From: Trichomonas vaginalis G3
Taxonomy: Eukaryota > Parabasalia > Trichomonadida > Trichomonadidae
Reading direction: 5' to 3'
NCBI RefSeq assembly: GCF_026262505.1
Contig: NC_067207.1
Location: forward strand, 16,212,082 to 16,276,081
DNA: 64,000 bases
The position numbers were made by a program, and so were the translations under genes. Shown here one piece after another: positions 39,413 to 51,598 of this stretch. Numbering within the stretch: the stretch's first letter is position 1; the number at the start of each line of letters is the position of its first letter. The notes under the pieces were generated by a model. It was given only the letters and a program-made list of their open reading frames with translations. It was not told the origin of the DNA and did not search any database.

Positions 39413-39921
39413 TATTCAAGCATTAACATTATCGAATAATAATCCTTTGAATCATAATCAATAATAATTGACCTTTCACCAGTTTCTATCGTTTGTTTTA
39501 TTTCTTTTTGTTCCCCACTATCCGGATCGGTCATTGTAATTGTTTTTGTTATAGTATCAGCTTTATCTTTAACTTCAATCTTTTTTCCATCGGGATATTT
39601 AAACCAAAATTCCAAAAATTCGATATTGTCAATCTGTTCATATTTTAATCTATCAATTACATTTTTAATACCATCTGAAAATCTTATGAAATGGTCATTA
39701 TATGGGTTTGATTGAACTAAATTTGAATGAAGTGAAATATAACCTGTTGATGAATATGACATTGACTCATATTTTCTGAAAACACTAAAATTTATAACAT
39801 GAATGAATTTCTTATTCGTTGAATTTATGAATTCTTGAGGTAATCTTATTCTAGTTTTATTTATCACTGGAAAATAACGCTTTACCATATTTTTAATCGT
39901 AATAAAAATGTCAATTATCAA
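39409..39921 (-). CDS. Element B: unrecognised protein of about 160 aa
   Basis: The likely start is the Met of MVKRYFPVINKTRIRLPQEF, eleven codons into the frame. Segments such as FIHVINFSVFRKYESMSYSS, GYISLHSNLVQSNPY, EFLEFWFKYPDGKKIEVKDK and RSIIIDYDSKDYYSIMLMLE suggest a beta-rich fold. A single jelly-roll minor capsid protein (penton) would fit size and place, but no specific motif supports it. Its 3' end overlaps the end of the Cys-Cys gene by a few bases, in convergent orientation. Confidence 0.45.
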   Translation of the reverse strand: MIIDIFITIKNMVKRYFPVINKTRIRLPQEFINSTNKKFIHVINFSVFRKYESMSYSSTGYISLHSNLVQSNPYNDHFIRFSDGIKNVIDRLKYEQIDNIEFLEFWFKYPDGKKIEVKDKADTITKTITMTDPDSGEQKEIKQTIETGERSIIIDYDSKDYYSIMLMLEY

Positions 39922-40645
39922 TATTATTTCGAAAATAGTTGTGAATTAAATTTAACAGTTAGCGGAATTTATAATGTTACTCTCGTTTCTGTGAGTGGTA
40001 AATTTAATCCCATTCTTTTAGACCCTTCAGATTATATATCATTTATTAAAGATGACCATGAGCCACATAGCGGCGGGGTGTAGACCATGAAAAAACGTAT
40101 GATATGTATATAAATAATGTGATAGCGAAATGGGATATTAACATGATTTTTAAGTTATTTAAATGAATCATTTATCGTATGGTATGAAGAAAATTTTAAA
40201 TCAAAACCTGATAAACTTTTTGAACTTGATGAAATAAATAACCTTATTAAATTTCCGCTGAAAATTAAATTTTGTACTCCTCATCTTCGTTCATTGTTGG
40301 GGATATTAAATTTTGAAAAAGATGTTGGGGATGTTTTGTATTCTGACACCGGTTCCAATTTCATTTTAATCAAATGTGATAAAGTTAATACCCCAATGAG
40401 ATTTTCACATCAAACATTAGACCCTAACTCTTACCCATCAATACAAAACATTTTATCCATCAACTTAAACACATTTTCTTTATCATATCCGTTTCAATTA
40501 TCCGGGAATTCATTTATTCTTCATTCAAAAGATTTATCAATATTAAATTTAGAATAACTGACCTATTTGATTGTGATTTAGAATTCATGAATGAAATATT
40601 ATGGCAATTTCAAATAGAAAAAATAGCTGATGAGATAACGGATTA
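39905..40645 (+). pseudogene. Element B: decayed unrecognised gene
   Basis: Pieces read FENSCELNLTVSGIYNVTLV, LLDPSDYISFIKDDHE and GDVLYSDTGSNFILIKCDKV. They look like a strand-rich protein that is broken in several places. Function not recognised. It lies just upstream of the fibre gene. Confidence 0.4.
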
Positions 40646-40669
40646 AATATTTATTTTTAAATCATAATA

Positions 40670-41919
40670 AATGATTAAACAACCAGCAACAACAAGGCAC
40701 AAAACACCCAGGTCCTTCAGACCATTACATACGCCATATATGCATATAATTCAAAGACGGCAGAACAAACGCAAAGGTTGAAATATGGAGATTTGGAGAT
40801 AGTATTGAAAAATGAACATTTCGAATTCGTTTGCAAAGGTGGTGCAGTGATATCAAATATAAAAGAAATTTTATTTATGAATTCAAAATTAAAGGTATAA
40901 CGGATGATATAACATCAATTCCACCAGAAGAACAGAGATATTACGCATTAAATGCATTTCCTAAAGTTTTGAAGATTGGAAGATTTAATTTAAATGAGGA
41001 ATTCATAGAAGGTTTCCTAAATGACATAATGAAGAAGGTGGATAAGGAATATGTGGAATAGGAATTAAATAAGAAGGCAAATTTGGTTTATGTTGAAGAA
41101 AAAGATAATGAAATTAAAGAAAAGGTTGAATGGTATCATGAATGGACATTTGAGACTTTTAAAGTTAAAGCTGATACAGAATGGTTTTCAGGATGTTTAG
41201 ACCTTAAAGCAGATAAGAACCATACACATAACTCCTTCTCAACTGTTGCTATAGAAAGTATTGAAGGAACGGTTGGCGGAACTGATGGGGATGCATTATA
41301 TTATAATCCTCCTAACTTTCCACAAGGTTTAACATCGAATGAAAACATAACAACGAAGAAAAAAATTAGATGTAAAAATGTTTATGTCATGGATGATGAA
41401 AATAAAGTTAAATTCACTGCTCAAGATTTATATGATAAGAAAGCAGACAAAACAGAGCTTCAAACATTAAAGACTGAAATTCTTCAAACATTATATCCTG
41501 TTGGTTCTATTTATACGTCAATGAACTCAACAAATCCATCAACAGTTTTAGGTTTTGGTACGTGGAAGCAGATTGTAGATAAATTCTTATACTGTGCTAG
41601 ATATTCAAAGCAAACAGGAGGTTCGAAGAAAATTAAAGAAGCAAACCTTCCACCACACACTCATACAGGAACTACAAACACAACAGGTAATCATTCACAT
41701 TCAAAAACAAAAAGAGGTTATACAAATCTTGCAGCGGGTTCGGCTAGATGGGGAATGAATAGATATGATATCACAACTAACCCAGTAGATTCAAGCACAG
41801 GTATTTTCTGTGGAACCACAGGTAATCATTCACACACTTTCACAACAAATCCAACAGGCTCGGGTAAAGATTATATGCCACCATTTGTGACTGTATTCGC
41901 ATGGTACCGCATTCATTGA
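40670..41919 (+). pseudogene. Element B: fibre-like protein with phage tail-collar type C-terminus
   Basis: The last 100 or so residues carry the phage tail-fibre/baseplate (gp10- or collar-type) signature: LYPVGSIYTSMNSTNPSTVL, GFGTWKQI, KQTGGSKKIKEANLPPHTHT, and GNHSHTFTTNPTGSG, ending MPPFVTVFAWYRIH. The HTHTG and HSHT histidines are the metal-binding or trimerisation pattern of such domains. Upstream is a region with a glycine-rich passage (ESIEGTVGGTDGDALYYNPP) and a short coiled coil (KKADKTELQTLKTEILQTLY). The 41083-41919 part is one frame; upstream parts are broken in about two places. A receptor-binding fibre is the natural inference. Confidence 0.75.
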
Positions 41920-41989
41920 ATGTGCTTGAGACTTGACCCAAAGGGTTTAGGCTTACCGAATGAACTAAATATATTTTATGTCTGTAATT

Positions 41990-42960
41990 AATTAGGTAAT
42001 GAAGTAATGGATGAACTGCAGAAATAATGTTTAGGGTAGATGGTTAGATCTAACCTCATTTCTAACCTCATTTCTAACCTCATGATTTACAAACGTTTAA
42101 CGTGATATACGTTATGAATTTTCATGAATTTTATCGTTAATGGTTTCGTTAAGTGACTCAAAGAGTCCGGAGACAAAGTCTCATGTTTACGTTAATGGTT
42201 TCAGGTTAATGTTTACGTTAATGTTTACGTTAATGGTTTCAGGTTATTCAATAATTAATTATTTTTGAAGAACTGAAGGTGTCACCAGGTCACCAGGTCA
42301 CCAGGTTATTTAACTTCTCTGAAAAAATGAGACAACATGACATTTAGACAACAACACAGGAGGAAGGCAGTTATGAATTATTTTTGAAGAACTGAAGGTG
42401 TCACCATGTCACCAGGTCACCAGGTTATTTAACTTCTCTGAAAAAATGAGACAACATGACATTTAGACAACAACACAGGAGGAAGGCAGTTATGAATTAT
42501 TTTTGAAGAACTGAAGGGGTCACCAGGTCACCAGGTCACCAGGTTATTTAACTTCTCTGAAAAAATGAGACAACATGACATTTAGACAACAACACAGGAG
42601 GAAGGCAGTTATGAATTATTTTTGAAGAACTGAAGGGGTCACCATGTCACCAGGTCACCAGGTTATTTAACTTCTCTGAAAAAATGAGACAACATGACAT
42701 TTAGACAACAACACAGGAGGAAGGCAGTTATGAATTATTTTTGAAGAACTGAAGGTGTCACCATGTCACCAGGTCACCAGGTTATTTAACTTCTCTGAAA
42801 AAATGAGACAACATGACATTTAGACAACAACACAGGAGGAAGGCAGTTATGAATTATTTTTGAAGAACTGAAGGGGTCACCATGTCACCAGGTCACCAGG
42901 TTATTTAACTTCTCTGAAAAAATGAGACAACATGACATTTTGACAACAACACAGGAGGAA
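41990..42960 (+). repeat. Element B: left origin-like array (palindrome plus six 119-bp units)
   Basis: It begins with GGTTAGATCTAACC and TTTCTAACCTCA repeats (about 42,030-42,085), then six units with period 119 bp (TTATTTAAC at 42306, 42425, 42544, 42663, 42782 and 42901). The unit has GAGACAACATGACATTTAG, ACAACAACACAGGAGGAAGG and GTCACCAGGTCACC, and is clearly homologous to the 119-bp unit of the 17-kb element. It ends just after the helicase gene's 3' end. Confidence 0.95.
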
Positions 42961-42985
42961 GGCAAAAATAAATTCCAATCATACT

Positions 42986-45298
42986 TTATAAAGCTTCATT
43001 TACAGGTATTTCATCGTCAGTAAATGAATCATCATTATCGTTTGGTTCAACCTGTTTATATAATCCTTTCATTTCTTCTTTCAAAACATAATACCATGTT
43101 TGTTTACCATCTATTTTTCTTTGTTTCCTATCACATTTATCCTTAATGCTCATTTGAAAATTCTTGTCTTTCATGTCTGATGGTTTGCAGAATAGAGCAT
43201 TTTTACACGTCATACCTGCACACAATTCATCATAATGTGTATTTATCCATACATCTAAAGGATTTGTTGATAATTCAATTAAATCTTGTTTGGCTTCAGT
43301 CATCGGAATGATTCATACATTAAATGATGAAAGGTCATATTGCATAAAATATGTTAAAAGGTTATCATAAAATTCCTTTGTGCATGAATTCATCAAATTC
43401 TTGAAGTAATCAAATTGACCCTTGAATTTACCATTAACTCTTAAAACTACGTATCTTCTGTCTCCAACTTCAATTTTGACAGGGTAAACGTTATTAGTTA
43501 CGAAAATGAAATTGGCAACATTCTGAGCAGTTCTTCTGGGTTGATTCTTTTCATTAATTCTAATCTCATTATCCGTTATAATTGATTTCAAAGCGTTGAA
43601 GTTTGCGAGTCTGTCTTCACCAACATTCTTGAGTTCATTAAGTACAAGAAACATTTTATTTTCAACAACTGAATTGAAATTACCCGTTAGCTCACCTATT
43701 TCAGTAATGTTTTTACATGAATAACCAGCGAGAAGTTCAGAAATAATGTCTGTAAATCTGTTTTTACCTGTTCCCTGAAGTCCTTTCAAAATAATTGCTG
43801 TTTCATTCTTGATTCCAGGATGTTGAATCATTGATGCAATCCAGCCGAGAAGGTATTTATACACTTCATCGTTATTATCACAAATGGCTTCTTTAATGAA
43901 ATTCATAAACATCTCAATTTTTGAGTAATCAAGCTTTTCGAGAATGTTGTATTTATAACCTTGAAACGTTGAGAAAACATCTGGGGAATCAGATTTAAAG
44001 CAAACACCCTTAAAGGTTAATGAAGACAATTGATTTAGTAGTACATCCCATGCTGTTATTGTTTTACCTTCTTCTTTAAATAATTTAATCATTTTGAGTG
44101 ACTCTTTCATGTTTGATTGAAGAACGAATGATATTTGATTCATTTTCTCGTGGATATTATAGTCCTTTTGAATGAAGTATTTGTTTCCACAATCTACAAA
44201 ACGGATGACACGTGATAAATCCTCAATTACTTCAGAACTGTTTTTATACTGATGATTTTCAGCCTTGCGTCTAATATCTGTTATCAAAAACGAGTCATCA
44301 AGTTTTATATCAAATGTTATTTTTGGCTTACGTAATAAAGGTGAAACGTATTCATCATAATATTCCTTTTGATAAAGTTTTAGAATCTTCACTAAAACAA
44401 ATGGAGAAGTCATTAAATGTGCATATCTACTACGTGCTTTTTCAAAATTACTTTTTGCATTTTCAGTTAAGCTGCAGAAGTTATAAACGTTGTCGTATGC
44501 TTCATTAATTAAATGATTAGGTAACGAATTAATTGCTTGAAACAGTGTGAATAATGTTATTTCTTTTTCCAAATTCATGTTTCCACCGTCATTATGTACT
44601 TCAAAATCACTGATGCCATCAACTATGCTCTGGGCAAGTTTATCGTCAATGTTTACATCTTTGTTTTCATTCATTATACTCTTTATTTCTTCGTTCTTTT
44701 GTTCAACTCTTACCTTAATATTCAAATCATTTAATATATCATTCACTGTTCTGGTTAATGTTGAATCATAACTTCCGCGAATGAATGAGTATGTATTGAT
44801 TGGTTCTGATGCATTCTTGCGAACTCTTGAATCAGCCATAACCACTAATGAACGCTTTGAATCATCCATAGAAGTCATTATATCAATATCATAATCATTG
44901 CAAGAATAACATTTAATCATTCTGTTCGAAACTGCATAGAAAAAATTAGTGTTGCAATAAATGTGAAGACCTCCTGAAGCAGTTTTAACGATAACATCTT
45001 TATCCGAAAGTTTTGATAAAATGTCTTTTCTAACTGTTTCTTTAAGTTCATCATTGTACGATTTATTGATATCAATATCTATAATCGTTAAATTTGAAAT
45101 TTTATTTACTAATAAAGCTGTACCAGTTTTCCTTCCTCTTCCTCCATCATGTTTGAGGTAGTTATGTAAATCAATCTTGTTTTCACCAATTCTTTCGTTG
45201 AGGGTTTTAGTTTCTGCCACAACTAATTCCTCAGCTAATGAATCAATAACTTTTTCATCAGAAATGATAAAGTTGCTGTTGTTGTTTGTTGCTGTCAT
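42986..45298 (-). pseudogene. Element B: Prim-Pol primase fused to D5-like SF3 helicase
   Basis: Start in TAAATG context. Residues 1-160 form a bifunctional primase-polymerase domain: NLTIIDIDIN (D-x-D near residues 74-76) and KTASGGLHIYC (His near 112). A linker of about 300 residues follows. The SF3 helicase domain has Walker A GLQGTGKN near residue 510, Walker B FLVLNELKN, motif C FIFVTNN and GDRRYVVLRV. The C-terminal winged-helix part lies at 42986-43303. Broken about once. The gene sits alone between two inverted arrays (41990-42960 and 45340-45940), a self-contained replication cassette. The helicase is related to that of the 17-kb element. Confidence 0.85.
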
Positions 45299-45339
45299 TT
45301 ATATAGGAATAAAAAAATAAAAATAATTTTAAAACTAAC

Positions 45340-45940
45340 TTTATTTTTGGGTCATTTACACTCATTACGATGAAGTCATGACAAATCATTTCCTGTGTTG
45401 TTGTCAAAATGTCATGAGGTTAGAAATGAGGTTAGAAATGAGGTTAGATCTAACCATCTACCCTAAAAATTATTTTACTCAGAATTTTGTATAAAAAAAC
45501 AACCGCCGGAATTCAGACGGTTGCTATATTCTTCACAAAACATTAACGTAAACATTAACGATAAAATATATTTTTGTCTGATTTACACTCATTTACGATG
45601 AAGTCATGACAAATCATTTCCTGTGTTGTTGTCAAAATGTCATGTTGTCTCATTTTTTCAGAGAAGTTAAATAACCTGGTGACCTGGTGACATGGTGACC
45701 CCTTCAGTTCTTCAAAAATAATTCATAACTGCCTTCCTCCTGTGTTGTTGTCTAAATGTCATGTTGTCTCATTTTTTCAGAGAAGTTAAATAACCTGGTG
45801 ACCTGGTGACCTGGTGACACCTTCAGTTCTTCAAAAATAATTAATTATTGAATAACCTGAAAACATTAACGTAAACATTAACGTAAACATATATTTCCTG
45901 TGTTGTTGTCAAAATGTCATGTTGTCTCAAACTTTAGAAC
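45340..45940 (-). repeat. Element B: right origin-like array, inverted relative to the left one
   Basis: It contains GGTTAGATCTAACC with AGGTTAGAAATG repeats (about 45,415-45,465), the hairpin CAACCGCCGGAATTCAGACGGTTG (about 45,511), TTTGGGTCATTTACACTCATTACGATGAAG-like spacers shared with the 17-kb element, and two 119-bp units in reverse orientation (AGTTAAATAACCTGG at about 45,665 and 45,785). Confidence 0.9.
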
Positions 45941-45971
45941 GGCATAATTTAAATTTTTATTTTTATCATAA

Positions 45972-46134
45972 ATGGATACCCCACAAGCTCAAAATTTACC
46001 ACGAATCATAACAAGGGAGGAAACGATAAAAATGATGTGAGAACTTGCTAAAAATAACAAACCACTAAAACTGAGAAAATGTGGTTATGCAGTAATGATG
46101 GAAAGAGAGATGTTGTCAAAGAGAAATAAAAATT
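45972..46134 (+). pseudogene. Element B: small gene of about 50 codons
   Basis: Starts in CATAAATGG context: MDTPQAQNLPRIITREETIK, then ELAKNNKPLKLRKCGYAVMM. Basic, polar, probably helical. Broken about once. It is convergent with the next gene. Unknown. Confidence 0.35.
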
Positions 46135-46420
46135 AAATTTGGATTGAGTTTAAAAATTCATCTTTATTAAATTCATCTCTTCCAATCAATTTATTTATTC
46201 TATTAAATTCTTTTATTTTTGCTTCACTCAGTTTAATGATTGAACGATAAGTTTCTAATTTTTCGATTATTTCCTTATCGTTTTCAGCCCCACCGCATTG
46301 TGGCTTCTTTTTGTAATAGCATATTTTTGATTTAATTCTGTTTAGTTTCTTTTTATATTCATCGTCTGGACTCTGAATCTTAATTGAATCAGGACTCTTG
46401 ACTGCTTTGTTGTCACTCAT
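46133..46420 (-). CDS. Element B: 95-aa basic coiled-coil protein
   Basis: MSDNKAVKSPDSIKIQSPDD, then KKLNRIKSKICYYKKKPQCG and a charged helix (IIEKLETYRSIIKLSEAKIK). One whole frame, predicted mostly helical. It overlaps the convergent small gene by two bases. It was not recognised as a family; size and charge fit a DNA-binding accessory protein. Confidence 0.45.
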   Translation of the reverse strand: MSDNKAVKSPDSIKIQSPDDEYKKKLNRIKSKICYYKKKPQCGGAENDKEIIEKLETYRSIIKLSEAKIKEFNRINKLIGRDEFNKDEFLNSIQI

Positions 46421-46440
46421 TTCTTACGAAATAAAAAAAA

Positions 46441-47961
46441 TTAAATATTATTTAAATATAATGGAGTAATAAAATAAATCGGAATTTCTATTAATTTATT
46501 GTCAACTTCAACTAATGCATTGCCGTTAATATATCTAACAAATTCAGCTATTGTGTCAAATCTTCGTCTTCTTTTTGTCATTGATTTATCAGTTTTTCCA
46601 TAATCGAGATGAATCAAAACTTTATCCCCTTGTTTAAAATTCATGAGCCCCGAATTAATTTGTTCACGTTTAACATCATTCAACCTTTCCATTTGCTTTC
46701 TAATATATTCCCATTCTTTTGAAATATCATTTTTCATTTCCACTGGTTTCATGTTTATGTTCTATGCCATGTATTATTGTAATAATATACTAACTGTTGT
46801 ATGATGGAGTCATGATTTCCATCCCAGTATATCTGACCGTTAACCCCTAACGCATCTCTAAGAGTTCTCATTACCGCATCAACTATTTTATTATGAAACG
46901 TATATGGAGAGGATGAAAAGAAAAAATTAATTTGTGGGAAATAATGAGCCATAGCTGCCTGAAATCCTTTATCACCATCACCCCTGATATTATCTACTCT
47001 TTCATGATCTAGTAAGTATTGTAATAGCTCTTCTTGTTTCCTGTTCTGTTTTCCCTTTCACCGGAATGCAATATAAATATCTAGTGTTAATGTTAATGGC
47101 AAATAAATAAGTAACTTTTCCTTTTGAATATTCCAGATGATCTATTTCGTATGAATATGGATATGGAGCAAATGAAGGGCGACTAAATTTTTCCTTTAAC
47201 GGTTGAATTTTCGGGTCAATTGGTTTATTTAATATCTTGAAATCCTTTTTAAAATCTTTTTGCTTCTTTAATGTTTGAAATGGATATAATAAAGTGAATG
47301 ATGAAGGATTAACTGAAGGAGGAGGCGGTACTGTCGTTGGAGGTTTTGGTGTTGCAAGTGGTTTAATTTTATCTGCTTTGATTTTGGATTTCATTCCTTC
47401 CTTCATTAATTCTGGATGTATTCTATTCATTTGTTTTAAATATGCTGTATATAAAGGTTTGATATACTTTCCCGCTTCGAGTTTATGTTGAAGGATGAAT
47501 TCCAAAAGTTGATCTTCATTTAAAAGTCGGGCTGAATATGGTTTAACTAATGAATCATAAATTAAAGCTTGTGCTTCATTTATGGTCTGAAGGACCTGGG
47601 TGTTTTGCACCTTTTGTTTTTGTTCCTTTGGCTTTTGCGGCTCAGGATTATATAATTTATATAATTCATCAATATCTTCTTCTGTTAATACTTTATTTTT
47701 GAAATCTTTCAACTGTTTAAGTTGTGATTTAGTTTTTCCCTTTGAATATTCATTATTTTTAATTTTGTCTTTAATTTCAGAAATTATTTTATTATGATAT
47801 TTCAAAATTTCATTTTTATAATATGGATAATAATATTCCATATCATCACCCGTTATATTATTATTATATTTTTGGAGATATGATTTTAAATCGTAATAAT
47901 CAAGAAAATTTTGATTAAATACTAAATCATCAATTAAAATTTTTAAATCTACGTTATCCAT
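46441..47961 (-). pseudogene. Element B: Polinton-type integrase (rve superfamily)
   Basis: The start has TAAATG context (MDNVDLKILIDDLVFNQNFL). The N-terminal half is helical with a Pro-rich linker (KPPTTVPPPPSVNPS). The catalytic core begins YSYEIDHLEYSKGKVTYLFA (first acidic residue) and continues through HYFPQINFFFSSSPYTFHNK and NKIVDAVMRTLRD. The C-terminal part (FKQGDKVLIHLDYGKTDKS, then VEVDNKLIEIPIYFITPLYL) is an SH3-like or chromodomain-like barrel found in these integrases. The enzyme would insert the element into host DNA. Broken in about two places. Confidence 0.75.
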
Positions 47962-48088
47962 TTATATAAAAATAAAATAAATGTTTAAGGGTGCCCACCT
48001 CTTTGAATCATAGTATCAAAACCATCATTAACGGTTCCTTTTGTCTCTTCTGTGGCATTTCATTAAAAATAAATTATTCAAAATTGTA

Positions 48089-51000
48089 TTAAATAAATGG
48101 CATACAACATCCATTTTCACAACATACAGCCTTAGTGTGTGCTCCTGTTAATGCAGTCTTACCGATTGTTAAGCGAGTCATTGACCCGTTTTTAAGTTGT
48201 AAATTAATATTCTGACCATCAAATATCACTTTATCATTTATTATATCCAAATATTTTTTAGGTGTTAATTGCTTATTTTGTCATAAACTAACACCCTTCA
48301 TTTTTTGTGCAATCTTTTTAAAATCATTTCCATCAATTGAACCGTTGAATGATGTATAACACTTAGGACATAACGCCACCATGTTATCACCTTGTTTCTC
48401 AATTGCTAAACCCAATAACTTCTTCTCATGTGCTTTTTCTTCAGCTTTATTCTTTAATTTAGGTTTAAATTTCTCATCAAAACAGAAGAAATCAAATGGT
48501 GCGAATTTGAAAATGTTTTTATCATAAAATTGTTTATCGGTAACAATTGCTTGAAATGCTTGAGTGTTAGGAAGACTTGGGTCGCCAGCGATTGCCCAAT
48601 AAGATGAATCAGTATCACCTTCAATGAAATGAAAACGATTAACATCCATGCATTTATACATAAAATCATAAATGAAAACCAAATACCAGTATTTAGCATT
48701 ATCTAAAGTGAAGAATGCCTCTTGTAAACATGTATCACATCTATAAAATCTATCTTTAAGCATCACTTGATATGTATCTTCACCTATTTCTCTTATGTTT
48801 TTAAACTTATTTGACATACATGCAACGCGTGCCTTCTGTGCATTCATTATTTTAGTCTTTGCGTAATTTTGTGTATTCATTGCATCGTAACCATATGATC
48901 CATTAAGCGAAATCTTGCAAAATAAACTTTTTCCTTTATTTCCTTCTAATTCAGCCTTTTGTCTTTCGTTCATAAATTTGTTCGCAAATTCATTAAAACA
49001 GGTGTTTTTCGTAAATGTTAAAATTGATTGAATATCATCGATGATAAAATGAAATCTGTCTATTAGATACCAAAGATAATAAGAAGAAAATGGTTGATAT
49101 TGGTTGTGTGTTGATGCTAACTGAGTTAATTTCCTCTGTTTCTGGTCAACTGGTAGATTGTTTGATTTCATGTAATTATACATAAAACTGCCAATTGTTT
49201 TTTCATCTGTGATAATATCTAAGTTTCTTATTATCGGTAAAAAGTTTATGTAATCATTAATGTATTTTTCATCAATGTGACCCTTTACTTCAGCCACGAA
49301 TAAAGTATTTTTCTTCTTAATTATTCCCAGTGCTTTTGCTTTCTTTGTTGCTGTATCACAAATGATAACACCATTCAATCTTCCCGGCATATACATTTTA
49401 TGGTCAGTATATTGAATGAAATCATGAGGATTAGATGAAAATGATGAAGGATATAATGAATTAAAGTCAACACCAACGAAATGAGTCATAATGTTGGAAG
49501 TGTCCTCATTTGATACAGTTTTAGTTTCTGGATTATATGAAAGTTTATTAATGTGCGTGATTCCTTTAAGATTAACACGATGTTGAACATTTGATAAACC
49601 ACCAGTAATTCCATTACGGAGAATGTGATAAGCTTCAACTGAATCTAAAGTCATTGGTAAATTATTTTTTAATGCATAATTTCTTAAATTGATTCTTAAA
49701 CGTTGAACATCTTCATCTTTATTTGATTTTACGACATTGCAATAACAACACATTAACTGACAATTTTCTTTAGTATGTGGTTTTTCATTATCGATTCTAT
49801 CCAATGTTGGTTTATTTGCATATGTAAACGCTTTACCACACATTTTGCATTTAGATGAAAGGATTAAATCGTGATAGTATTGAAAATCATCCATTGAAAC
49901 ATTATTTTTAGTATCCCTTTCTGCTTTTTCATCTTGTTTCTTATATGATTCAATTTTATATTTCCAATACTTTTTCGTTAATTCAAAACTTGATTCTATC
50001 TCTTCCTCAGGATATTTTTCATTAGGATTAAAGTCTTTATATGCTAAAGCGTAACGAATCATTGAAGCATTCGATGATAAAGAAAGATTATGAAGCATGT
50101 CAATTTTATAAACAAATGTTTCTTCATAATTTTATCAATTGGTCAATCATAATTTCAACATCTTTATTGCAATAATGAATAAAATATTCTAATCTATTCT
50201 TAAAGTTTTTAGCATCATTGAGATATATTTGATAATCACTATCTGATATAGTTTCTTGGTTAATGCTGAATAAAATGAATCTTGAGTGAATGGTTCCACT
50301 TTATATAATTCTTCTTCGTAATTTTCCCATGTGATGAATTGATAAGGGAAAAAGGATTTAACACGTGATTTATTGTTTCCGAAATCTTGAGTGAATTGGT
50401 CTAATGTCCCACCCGCTATATAATTTCTGATGTCAATAAATCTCAATTCATATGGAGTTTTGTTTTCTTTACAATGATTTGCTTAAATTGTGAAGATGAA
50501 CCCAGCATTGATTTTATTTTCCATTTTGCAGTGTTTAAATCACGAAGAATTAAATTTAAATCAAACTTTCCCGAATTAAAACCTATGATATTCACTTTAT
50601 TGAATTCCTCATCTAGAAGTTCTTTAAATGCTTCCTTCTGTTTTTCATTTAATGTATGAGACAAAGTCCCCGCCGTTTGGTCCGTTTGCGACTTCATTAA
50701 TTCTTCATATTGTTCAATATTTGATTTAGCAACTAATGAACAGGTTGAAAATAAAAACTCAATCCAATCAGAAATAAAAGAATCACTCGAAGTTAAGCAA
50801 AAATTCCTCGTATATGTTTTATCATTTAATTTAACCGTTGATGATACCATGAATGGTTTTAAGTAAGCTTCAAAGTTGCACACTCAGAAAGTTGTAATTC
50901 TTCTTTAGTCTCTAATGTTTCAAAGTCAAAAGTAATATAATATCTTGTCGGTTTATAATATTTGCAAATTGTGAGCTAATAACCACTGATATATCTTCTG

Positions 51001-51557
51001 TTTCGTAATATGTGGTGCATATGGTTGCTGTGTCTTTTGCAATGAACGTCTTGAATTAATCTTCCATTATTTTCTTTACATTTCTCACAATGCTTTAAAA
51101 ATCTTCTTTGGTTTTTCCTTTCTGGATCATCACGGATAGAATAAACTTCTTCTTTACAATATGGACAAACTCTATAGCCGGTGAGTGCTTCAACGTCTGT
51201 TATTCTGTCAGCGTGAAGTTTTCCACATGGACTCTGTGTTAATAAAATATTTACTGTTTCAAATTCTGGATCTATCATTATTGATTCCACTAATGGAAAG
51301 TCTACCTTATTTATGTCCACGTCTTCTGGTTGAGGATCACAATAATAGAAATCAATATTAACATTTAACATTCTCGCTAATCTCTCACTTTCTGATGAAA
51401 TGTCAAACCCTTCATATGAATCTATTGCTTCATTTAAATAACTTCTACGAGTTTTAGGATTAACACCATCAGGAATGTTATAGAAGCGTTTAAATAACCT
51501 TCTACCTTCTGCTCTAATTTGATTATCATTCATTTTAGCTGTTCCGTTTTTGTTCAT
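48089..51557 (-). pseudogene. Element B: protein-primed family B DNA polymerase with embedded HNH
   Basis: Order from the N-terminus: a zinc-finger-like part (YRVCPYCKEEVYSIRDDPER, HCEKCKENNGR, VHCKRHSNH); exonuclease motifs (FNKVNIIGFNSGKFDLN, later RNYIAGGTLDQFTQDFG); an HNH unit (CKMCGKAF, TLDRIDNEKPHTKENCQLM, CCYCNVVKSN); palm motif A VDFNSLYPSSF; motif B KISLNGSYGYDAMN; motif C HFIEGDTDSSYW; and a C-terminal part with LTGAHTKAVCCENGCCMPF. The SLYPS and DTDS motifs with long inserts are typical of protein-primed Polinton and virophage polymerases. Broken in about four places. It is on the same strand as the integrase and the two following genes. Confidence 0.85.
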
Positions 51558-51598
51558 TTATGTAAGAATAAAAATTAAATAAAAATAAAGTTTATTCT

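Noticed and set aside
40670-41919. Bacterial or phage contamination as source of the tail-collar domain
   Set aside because: It lies between Polinton genes with the same AT-rich composition and the same flanking arrays, so it belongs to the element.
5034-47996. 13-bp match between GGGCACCCTTAAA (5034) and its complement at 47984
   Set aside because: Too short and isolated to link the two places as transposon ends; flanking sequence does not match.
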